Shown: piece after piece, positions 44,303 through 51,284 of the stretch | How the letters are laid out: the number at the start of each line of letters is the position of its first letter | How positions within the stretch are numbered: position 1 is the stretch's first letter | DNA from: Danxiaibacter flavus | GTDB lineage: Bacteria > Bacteroidota > Bacteroidia > Chitinophagales > Chitinophagaceae | NCBI RefSeq assembly: GCF_041060425.1 | Contig: NZ_JAULBC010000005.1 | Coordinates: 310,001 to 374,000 of the forward strand | Length of the DNA stretch: 64,000 nt | Direction of reading: 5' to 3' | Translations under genes and position numbers: made by a program | The notes under the pieces: model-generated | Databases searched by the model: none | What the model was told of the DNA's origin: nothing | Seen by the model: the letters and a program-made list of their open reading frames with translations, nothing else

Positions 44303-45469
44303 ATGTTTAACTTGAGCAGAATGAAAAACAACGACTTAAAATTACTACTTCCGTCATTTTCAATTGTAAAATTTCCATTGTCAATTACTTTCCTGCTTAT
44401 AATCGGCTTGATTGTTTCGTTCTCCGGGAAAGCGCAGTTGTCTCAGAAGCTGGATTCGCTTTTCAAATCCCAATCACCAACGGAGCCGGGATTTGCACTG
44501 ATGATCCGGCAGAATGGAAAGGAGATATATAATAACGTGGTGGGTATGGCGAATGATTCGATAGGCTATAAGATTACAGATCGCACCAACTTCCGTATGG
44601 CTTCTGTTTCCAAGCAGTTTACAGCGATGGCTATTCTTCTTTTGGAGAAAGATGGAAAACTTTCAGTGAATGATCCTATTTCCGAATATTTTCCTGAGTT
44701 ACCCGCTAATGTTGGAAAACCTGTTCTTGTGCGCCACCTGCTTACTCATTCTTCAGGCATTATTGATTATGAATCATTGATTCCGGATACCCGGACAACA
44801 CAGGTGTTGGACAAAGATATTTTGGATTTAATAGCGCATACCGACACAACTTATTTTAAACCTGGCACGCAGTTCCGCTACAGCAATTCAGGATTTTGTC
44901 TGTTGGCATTGATCATCGAGCGTGTGTCGCATCGATCTTTTGCTTCGTTCATCAAGACAAGAATTTTTGCACCGCTGCAAATGACAGAATCAACTGTTTA
45001 TGAAAAAGATTCATTAATTCAATATCGTGCGATGGGATATGCGCGTGACAATAACGGCAGGATCATTTTCTCAGATCAAAGTATAACCAGTGCAACTAAA
45101 GGAGACGGTGGCATTTATACTTCGTTACATGATTATGCAAAATGGACAAAAGCATTGGAACAAAATAAGTTGATCGATTTATCTGCTGCATTGAAGCGCC
45201 TGCATTTCGCTATCAACAATTGGCCAGACAGATATTATGCCGCTGGCTGGTTTGAATTGATCGGCAGCGAACATGTACTGTTTCATTCAGGCAGCACATG
45301 TGGGTTTAATAATTATGTGATCTTAATTCCGGAAAAGAAAGTAAGCATTGTGTTCTTTTCCAATCTTGACGACAGGCTGGCAACATTTGAAGCAATCATT
45401 CAGATTTTGAAAAGCGAGGGTTTTGGAGATTTCAGCGATGTGTTTTGGCTACATAGGTTAACAAGTTAG
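44303..45469 (+). CDS. Class C beta-lactamase-like serine hydrolase with repeat-encoded C-terminus
   Basis: Exported or membrane-anchored serine hydrolase of 388 residues. A hydrophobic segment at about 27-43 is the signal/anchor. The active-site set is complete: Ser101-x-x-Lys104 (SVSK), Tyr193 (YSN) and HSG at 328-330 in place of KTG, the pattern of esterase/peptidase relatives rather than true beta-lactamases. The first 25 residues come from DNA resembling the CAATTG word repeats common between genes. The last eleven residues (378-388) are encoded by the first unit of the 552-bp tandem array. The start is the ATG at 44303; the ATG at 44321 is also possible. Substrate unknown. Confidence 0.85.
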   Translation: MFNLSRMKNNDLKLLLPSFSIVKFPLSITFLLIIGLIVSFSGKAQLSQKLDSLFKSQSPTEPGFALMIRQNGKEIYNNVVGMANDSIGYKITDRTNFRMASVSKQFTAMAILLLEKDGKLSVNDPISEYFPELPANVGKPVLVRHLLTHSSGIIDYESLIPDTRTTQVLDKDILDLIAHTDTTYFKPGTQFRYSNSGFCLLALIIERVSHRSFASFIKTRIFAPLQMTESTVYEKDSLIQYRAMGYARDNNGRIIFSDQSITSATKGDGGIYTSLHDYAKWTKALEQNKLIDLSAALKRLHFAINNWPDRYYAAGWFELIGSEHVLFHSGSTCGFNNYVILIPEKKVSIVFFSNLDDRLATFEAIIQILKSEGFGDFSDVFWLHRLTS

Positions 45470-47221
45470 ATAAGGTTGTCAGTAATTGGGTTAATGTCCT
45501 ACGGACAAGAATGGTCATGTTGTCTGCTTGTTCTATTGAGCTTAATGCCCTACGGGCAAGGCTGGTGAAATTGCAAGTTGTTTTGTTTGGTGAGGCTTCT
45601 TGCTTATCGCAAATAAAATCAAGTGTCGATATCAACATTCATTTATAATTTCGATCGATCAACACATTTATATCAAAATTTATTCCTTCCAGGAAATTAA
45701 ATGTCCTACGTACAAGGTTGTTGAGACGTTTTATAATTGTTTATAATAGTCTGGTACTTCTTTATTGCAAATCAAAAATTTTCGGCTTGAACCATCGAGC
45801 TGCCAATTGCCCGTAGGGCATTAAGCTCAATAGAAAAGTTGCCCTATAATACCTTATTGTCCGCAGGACATATACACTGCGTTGAACGTATTAATCAACT
45901 CTCCGCGCTTTTCCTTGCCACTTTTGCTGATACTTTCCTGTTAGGCGTTTTTATCCTTCTTGCAGCCTGAAATTGCGTCTTGCTTCGGCGATGTGTTTGG
46001 GCTACATTGGTTAACGAGTTAGATTGGGTTGTCGGTAATGGGGTTAATGTCCTACGGACAAGAATGTTCATGTTGTCTGCTTGTTCTATTGAGCTTAATG
46101 CCCTACGGGCAAGGCTCGTGAAATTGCAAGTTATTTTGTTTGGTGAGGCTTCTTGCTTATCGCAAATAAAATCAAGTGTCGATATCAACATTCATTTATA
46201 ATTTCGATCGATCAACATATTTATATCAAATTTTTTCCTTCCAGGAAATTAATTGTCCTACACACAGGGTTGTTGAGGCGTTTTATAGTTGTTTATAATA
46301 GTCTGATACTTCTTTATTGCAAATCAAAAATTTTCGGCTTGAACCATCGAGCTGCCAATTGCCCGTAGGGCATTAAGCTCAATAGAAAAGTTGCCCTATA
46401 ATACCTTATTGTCCGCAGGACATATAAATTGCGTTAAATATTCCAATCAACTCTCCGCGCTCTTCCTTGCCAATTTTGCTGATACTTTCCTGTTAGGCGT
46501 TTTTATCCTTCTTGCAGCCTGCAACTGCGTCTTGCTTCAGCGATTTGTTTGGGCTACATAGGTTAACGAGTTAGATTGGGTTGTTAGTAATGGGGTTAAT
46601 GTCCTACGGACAAGAATGTTCATGTTGTCTGCTTGTTCTATTGAGCTTAATGTCCTACGGGCAAGGCTGGTGAAATTGCAAGTTGTTTTGTTTGGCGAGG
46701 CTTCTTGCTTATCGCAAATAAAATCAAGTGTCGATATCAACATTCATTTATAATTTCGATCGATCAACATATTTATATCAAATTTTTTCCTTCCAGGAAA
46801 TTAATTGTCCTACACACAGGGTTGTTGAGGCGTTTTATAGTTGTTTATAATAGTCTGATACTTCTTTATTGCAAATCAAAAATTTTCGGCTTGAACCATC
46901 GAGCTGCCAATTGCCCGTAGGGCATTAAGCTCAATAGGAAAGTTGCCCTATAATACCTTATTGTCCGTAGGACATATACGCAGCGTTGAATATATTAATC
47001 AACTCTCCGCGCTCTTCCTTGCCAATTTTGCTGATACTTTCCTGTTGGGCGTTTTTATCCTTCTTGCAGCCTGAAATTGCGTCTTGCTTAAGCGATGTGT
47101 TTGGGCTACATAGGTTAACGAGTTAGATTGGGTTGTTAGTAATGGGGTTAATGTCCTACGGACAAGAATGTTCATGTTGTCTGCTTGTTCTATTGAGCTT
47201 AATGCCCTACGGGCAAGGCTG
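45435..47221. repeat. 552-bp tandem array, three full units and a partial fourth
   Basis: Units begin with GCGATGTGTTTTGGCTACAT-like sequence at 45435, 45988, 46540 and 47092 (spacing 553, 552, 552); the fourth stops at about 47221. Each contains GTCCTACGGAC, GCCCTACGGGC after TCTATTGAGCTTAAT, a TTCCAGGAA hairpin, then inverted versions GCCCGTAGGGC before ATTAAGCTCAATAGA, and GTCCGCAGGAC. Units 2 and 3 are identical over roughly 220 bp in their middle but differ more at the edges. Short reading frames recur in the units but are not preserved in unit 1, so I call no gene. The hairpins match the MITE-like elements at 20821 and 30302. Confidence 0.92.
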
Positions 47222-47262
47222 TTAATTCAAATTCAAATATTCATTTTAGATAAAGAAAAATC

Positions 47263-47592
47263 AAACCATATAAGTCAGGTGTCGGCCACGCCGACGTTTC
47301 TTTGCAAACAACTGATAAAGCTTAAAGCCCAAAGCTATAAGCTGACCGAAGCGAAATTTTTAAACCATATAAGGCATATAAGAGAATGTAAGAATTTTGT
47401 CTACGGTAACAATTGCACTTAAACGAGAATTAATTTACTTAGCCAGACCATACCTTCACCAGTGAACATTGACTATTCACTAGTTGTATAGAAGACATAT
47501 AAGGAAATGTAAGTACCCAATGCAAAATCAATAAGAAAACCTTGGACGGCTACGAATTCCTTATATTCTCTTATATGCCTTATATGGTTTAA
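47263..47592. repeat. CCATATAAGG element, copy left of the transporter-amylase pair
   Basis: Segment 47263-47513 (CCATATAAG, a GTCGGCCACGCCGAC hairpin, ACTGATAAAGCTTAAAGCCC, GACCGAAGCG, a second CCATATAAGG, and TTGACTATTCACTAGTTG) has a relative in the same order and orientation at 50966-51207. In addition 47361-47392 and 47560-47591 are inverted copies of each other (AAACCATATAAGGCATATAA) with one mismatch over about 32 bases, bounding a 231-bp MITE-like unit that ends before the transporter gene. The preceding 40 bases, to 47222, show nothing recognisable. Confidence 0.75.
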
Positions 47593-47597
47593 AAACA

Positions 47598-47612
47598 AAT
47601 CCTACGGATTTA
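47598..47612. repeat. AAATCC-TAC-GGATTT hairpin over the transporter stop codon
   Basis: A six-base stem with a TAC loop, the same loop form as the array hairpins, overlaps the stop codon (47610-47612) of the MFS gene. It is short, but placed like the other 3'-end repeats. Confidence 0.5.
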
Positions 47613-48944
47613 TTTGTGTTCGTCTTTTACATTTAACACACTCACAGCCCCCAGTAACATACAAACACCGGCAATCACTATTGCATAAATGGCCTGTCCG
47701 TTATAAAAGTGTTTTACGATCCAGCCGCCGAAGAATCCATTGACGATCTGCGGAAATGTGATGAAGAAGTTGAAGATTCCCATATAAACACCCATTTTCT
47801 TCGCGGGTAATGATCCTGCAAGTATAGCATAAGGCATGGCGAGAATACTTCCCCAGGCCAAACCAATTCCAACCATGGATATCACCAACAGATCAGGATT
47901 ACTGATGAAGTAAACAGATAACAATCCAAGTCCGCCGGCTATTAATGAAAATGCATGCGCCTTTTTACGACCAAATCTTTTTGCAATCAATGGCAGGCAC
48001 AAGGCATACACAGCAGAAACGCCATTGTAAATACTGAATAAAACACCAACCCAGTTACCAGCATCGGCATAAGCGGCAGAATTGGTATCACCAGCAGGTA
48101 CTTTATAGATATGCTGCGCCACAGCCGGGGTAGTAAATACCCACATAGAAAACAATGCAAACCAGGAAAAAAATTGAACCAATCCCAATCGTTTCATGGT
48201 GGCGGGCATATTGGCAAAATCTTTTGCAATAGCAGACAGGCCTTTGTGTTCTTCTTCAACATCAGTTGGCGCAAATGCCGCACGTTCTTCGGGAGAGTAC
48301 TCTTTTGTTGTTGTGATTGTCCAGATTATCGAAGCTAGTAATATAAATGCGCCAATATAGAAAGACAGTTTCACATTAAAAGGCACAATGCCGGGATTAT
48401 CGGTTTTTGCAACACCGAACCATTCTGTTAATATATATGGCAGTGCTGATCCAACAATGGCCCCTACTCCAATCAGGAAGGTTTGAATGGAGAACCCGAC
48501 GCTTCGCTGATCATCCGGTAAATTGTCTGCAACCAAGGCACGAAAAGGTTCCATTGCAACATTGATGGATGCATCCATGATCATCAGCATACCTGCGCCA
48601 ATAACCAATGGAGGCAAAATACTTGCAAGGAAAGAAGAGTTAGGCATCAGCACCAATGCAAGGGACGTTAGTATTGCACCAGCCAGGAAATAGGGACGCC
48701 TTCTGCCGAGTCTGTTCCAGGTACGGTCGCTATAGTGACCAATAATCGGCTGAATGATCATACCGGTTAGGGGAGCAGCGAGCCAGAATAAAGAAAGATG
48801 TTCTACATCTGCACCATAAGTCTGCAGGATGCGTGAGGCATTGCCGTTTTGTAAAGCAAATCCAAACTGAATTCCCAGAAATCCAAAACTCATGTTGAAT
48901 ATCTGCCAGAATGAAAGGCGGGGCTTTTCCTTTAAAAGTTGCAT
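47610..48944 (-). CDS. MFS sugar transporter, SUT/maltose-type
   Basis: Inner-membrane carrier of 444 residues with twelve helices. The loop GHYSDRTWNRLGRRRPYF at 69-86 is the signature of sucrose/maltose-type MFS or GPH carriers, and the position beside amylases and maltose phosphorylase points to maltose or maltodextrin uptake. I start at the ATG at 48942-48944. A frame from an ATG at 49061 would add 39 residues, but it reads through the CACAGAG intergenic repeat and lacks homology features. It is the last gene of the starch locus, 232 bases after a GH13 gene. Confidence 0.88.
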   Translation of the reverse strand: MQLLKEKPRLSFWQIFNMSFGFLGIQFGFALQNGNASRILQTYGADVEHLSLFWLAAPLTGMIIQPIIGHYSDRTWNRLGRRRPYFLAGAILTSLALVLMPNSSFLASILPPLVIGAGMLMIMDASINVAMEPFRALVADNLPDDQRSVGFSIQTFLIGVGAIVGSALPYILTEWFGVAKTDNPGIVPFNVKLSFYIGAFILLASIIWTITTTKEYSPEERAAFAPTDVEEEHKGLSAIAKDFANMPATMKRLGLVQFFSWFALFSMWVFTTPAVAQHIYKVPAGDTNSAAYADAGNWVGVLFSIYNGVSAVYALCLPLIAKRFGRKKAHAFSLIAGGLGLLSVYFISNPDLLVISMVGIGLAWGSILAMPYAILAGSLPAKKMGVYMGIFNFFITFPQIVNGFFGGWIVKHFYNGQAIYAIVIAGVCMLLGAVSVLNVKDEHK

Positions 48945-48961
48945 AGTTGCAATCGTTTTTT

Positions 48962-49122
48962 TAAACCACAGAGGACATAGAGTTTTTTTCACGGAGTTGC
49001 ACAGAGTTTCTGTTTCGTGAAATGCTTCTTTGGGCGCTGCGGTAATTAATATATTGGCCATTGAGGCACAGATATTTTTCCGTGTAACTCTGTGAAAAAA
49101 ACTCCGTGTCCTCTGTGGTTAA
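48962..49122. repeat. CACAGAG inverted-repeat element between amylase and transporter genes
   Basis: AACCACAGAGGACATAGAGT with a T-run and CACGGAG (48964-48996) is mirrored by CTCTGTGAAAAAAACTCCGT and CCTCTGTGGTTAA (49089-49122). The arms could pair over more than 30 bases around a roughly 90-base interior. The same family lies at 43748-44290, with weaker copies near 23281-23330 and 42280-42320. Confidence 0.7.
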
Positions 49123-49176
49123 CATTTTCTCAGTGGCTACAATTTATTTATTATTTCAATCGCCTCACATCTTTTC

Positions 49177-50943
49177 TCAATCTATTTCTAATATGACTGC
49201 GCGCATCGAAGGCACCTGTACATTAATCCCTTTACCTGCATTTTTCAAAGTACGCTTCCTGTGGCTTAAAATATCGGTTACTGTAACGGTTTGTTTGCTC
49301 AATGAAACTTCTGCCGGCAGTACAATATTTGTTGCCAAAGCCTTCTCCGCATGGAAATTAGCAACAACCAGCACCTTTTTCTTTTCAGTATATCTTACAT
49401 AAGCAATCGTTTTATCTCCAGCCTCTGGCTGATCAATTACAACAAACTTTCCTTTACAAATAGCTTCGTTACTTTTTACTGCGTTTAATAAACTAACATA
49501 AAACGAACGTAATGCCTTTTGATCAGCAGACAATTTTGTTCCGTCAAAAGCACCATCATTCATCCACCGCTGATGCGCCGGAACTCCCCAATAATCAAAC
49601 ATGGTGGTACGGTTGTCATCGCCGCCAAAGCCTTCTTTTCCTTCACCCTTCTCTCCCACTTCCTGCCCGAAATACAGCATTAACGGACCGTTAGACAACG
49701 TTGCAGACACCACCATGCCAGGAACCGCTTTCCACGCATCCTGAGCGAAATCTTTAGATGCGATCCGTTCTTCATCATGGTTCTCCATAAACCGAAGCAG
49801 TTTGCCATAATAATTTGAGCGTTCATTGCTGGCAATGCTTACAATATCTTTCGTGTTGCCTTTCGCTTCATTCTTTGTCAACCGTTTAACAGCATCATAC
49901 AATCCAACTTTATCATATAAATAATCAAAGCCACCTTCTCCCAGGTATTTGCGATAAACATCCGGGTTGTATGCTTCCGCAATAAACACAATAGCAGGAT
50001 TCACTTTTCTTACTTGCGGAATGGCCCAGCTCCAAAATTCAACCGGCACCATTTCAGCCATGTCACAACGGAAACCATCAACATGTTTTCCAGCCCAAAA
50101 CAGCAGGATATCACGCATTTTTGTCCATACAGGCGGTATCGGCTGGAAATGTTTTTCTTCTTTATTTAAATAATCAACACCGTAGTTTAGCTTGATGGTT
50201 TCGTACCAATCATCGATGGAAGGCTTATTGGAGAATACATTGTTTCCGGTTGCTTTCGCCGGACTTTCAGCAAACTTCCCGTCTTTTAACGGACTTTTGA
50301 AATCATCGCCTCCGGCATTTACACCTCCGGGGACAATAAAACTTTTTCCAGTGATATAATAAAAGTCGTTTGATGCAGAAAATGCTTTGGTAGTGTCATC
50401 GTTAACGCCAAATGTATTTGTTTTGGAATGATAGGTACGCGCAACATGATTGGGGACAAAATCAATCAGCACTTTTAATCCGTGTTGATGTGTACGATCA
50501 ACCAGGGATTCGAACTCCTTCATTCGGCTATTGACATCTACGGCAAGATCGGGATCTACATCATAATAGTCACGAATGGCATAGGGAGAACCCGCGCGAC
50601 CTTTTACAATGTCCGGATCATCTGGCTGAATACCAAAGGCCCGATAATCAGTCATTGTTGCATGTGCAATTACGCCAGTGTACCAAACATGGCTAACTCC
50701 AAGTTTCTTCAGCTCTTCTAACGCTTTGCCATTTATGTCGCCGAACTTGCCAACACCGTTTTGCTGAATTGAACCATAATATGCGTTCGTTGAGTTCGTA
50801 TTGCCAAATAAGCGAACCATCATTTGATAGACGATCATCTTTTGGTCAACAGTATCTCGTTGCTGCGCGACCACAACTGTAGCTCGCAAGAAAAACACGA
50901 GTAGAATAAAGAACCAATTGAATATTTTTCGAACCTTTTTCAT
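49177..50943 (-). CDS. GH13 alpha-amylase-family glycoside hydrolase (exported)
   Basis: Exported retaining glycosidase of 588 residues with a signal peptide to about residue 27 (VVVAQ). The GH13 regions are present in order: VLIDFVPNHVA, DGFRCDMAEM with the nucleophile Asp, FIAEAY with the acid/base Glu, and FMENHDEERI with the transition-state Asp. A C-terminal beta domain follows. It should cut alpha-1,4-glucans in the periplasm or outside the cell. I use the ATG at 50941-50943, directly before the signal peptide; the longer frame runs into the CCATATAAG repeat. It lies between GH65 and the MFS gene. Confidence 0.9.
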   Translation of the reverse strand: MKKVRKIFNWFFILLVFFLRATVVVAQQRDTVDQKMIVYQMMVRLFGNTNSTNAYYGSIQQNGVGKFGDINGKALEELKKLGVSHVWYTGVIAHATMTDYRAFGIQPDDPDIVKGRAGSPYAIRDYYDVDPDLAVDVNSRMKEFESLVDRTHQHGLKVLIDFVPNHVARTYHSKTNTFGVNDDTTKAFSASNDFYYITGKSFIVPGGVNAGGDDFKSPLKDGKFAESPAKATGNNVFSNKPSIDDWYETIKLNYGVDYLNKEEKHFQPIPPVWTKMRDILLFWAGKHVDGFRCDMAEMVPVEFWSWAIPQVRKVNPAIVFIAEAYNPDVYRKYLGEGGFDYLYDKVGLYDAVKRLTKNEAKGNTKDIVSIASNERSNYYGKLLRFMENHDEERIASKDFAQDAWKAVPGMVVSATLSNGPLMLYFGQEVGEKGEGKEGFGGDDNRTTMFDYWGVPAHQRWMNDGAFDGTKLSADQKALRSFYVSLLNAVKSNEAICKGKFVVIDQPEAGDKTIAYVRYTEKKKVLVVANFHAEKALATNIVLPAEVSLSKQTVTVTDILSHRKRTLKNAGKGINVQVPSMRAVILEID

Positions 50944-50965
50944 TGGCTGGGAATTTTGGGGATTG

Positions 50966-51207
50966 AACCATATAAGTAAAGTGTAGGCCGCGCCAACGTT
51001 TCCTGGCACAACTGATAAAGCTTAAAGCCCAAAGCTGACCGAAGCGAGGTTTTTTAAACCATATAAGTCATATAAGGTCGTATAAGACCTTACCTCCGGG
51101 GTTAATACTGACCAGAGTAGTTTATACCTACGCAGCCTGTTTGAGCCCTTCACCATTGACCATTCACTATTCACTAATTGGATATAAAGCATATAAGGGA
51201 ATATAAG
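50966..51207. repeat. CCATATAAGG element, copy right of the transporter-amylase pair
   Basis: Relative of 47263-47513 in the same orientation: CCATATAAG, GTAGGCCGCGCCAACG, ACTGATAAAGCTTAAAGCCC, GACCGAAGCG, CCATATAAGTCATATAAGG, ATTCACTATTCACTAATTGG and CATATAAGGGAATATAAG. Together the two copies bracket the MFS and GH13 genes as imperfect direct repeats. Confidence 0.7.
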
Positions 51208-51215
51208 TCATCATC

Positions 51216-51264
51216 CTGTATTTAATTGTCCTACACTTTAAAAGTGTAGGACAATTAAATACAG
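51216..51264. terminator. Perfect 24-bp hairpin after the GH65 gene, copy 3
   Basis: Arms 51216-51239 and 51241-51264 are exactly complementary around one base. The core GTCCTACACTTT equals that of the hairpin at 25664; the outer bases (CTGTATTTAATT) differ from it entirely but still pair. It lies 20 bases beyond the GH65 stop on the minus strand and may end or attenuate the transcript before the GH13-MFS genes. Confidence 0.75.
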
Positions 51265-51284
51265 CCCTCGACGTTCAAAAAAAT

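Larger units (their letters stand above)
50944..51284. other. Gap between GH65 and GH13 genes holding two repeats
   Basis: The 341 bases are almost fully accounted for by the second CCATATAAG element (50966-51207) and the perfect hairpin at 51216-51264. A separate promoter for the GH13-MFS pair could lie here, but I cannot point to one. Confidence 0.6.

Noticed and set aside
45432..46920. Short recurring frames on both strands in the 552-bp units (68-98 codons)
   Set aside because: They recur only because the DNA is repeated. The plus-strand frame present in units 2 and 3 is broken in unit 1, and no signal, domain or start context supports translation.
48945..49061. N-terminal extension of the MFS transporter
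   Set aside because: The extra 39 codons read through the CACAGAG repeat and lack transporter features; the internal ATG at 48942-48944 fits the family start.
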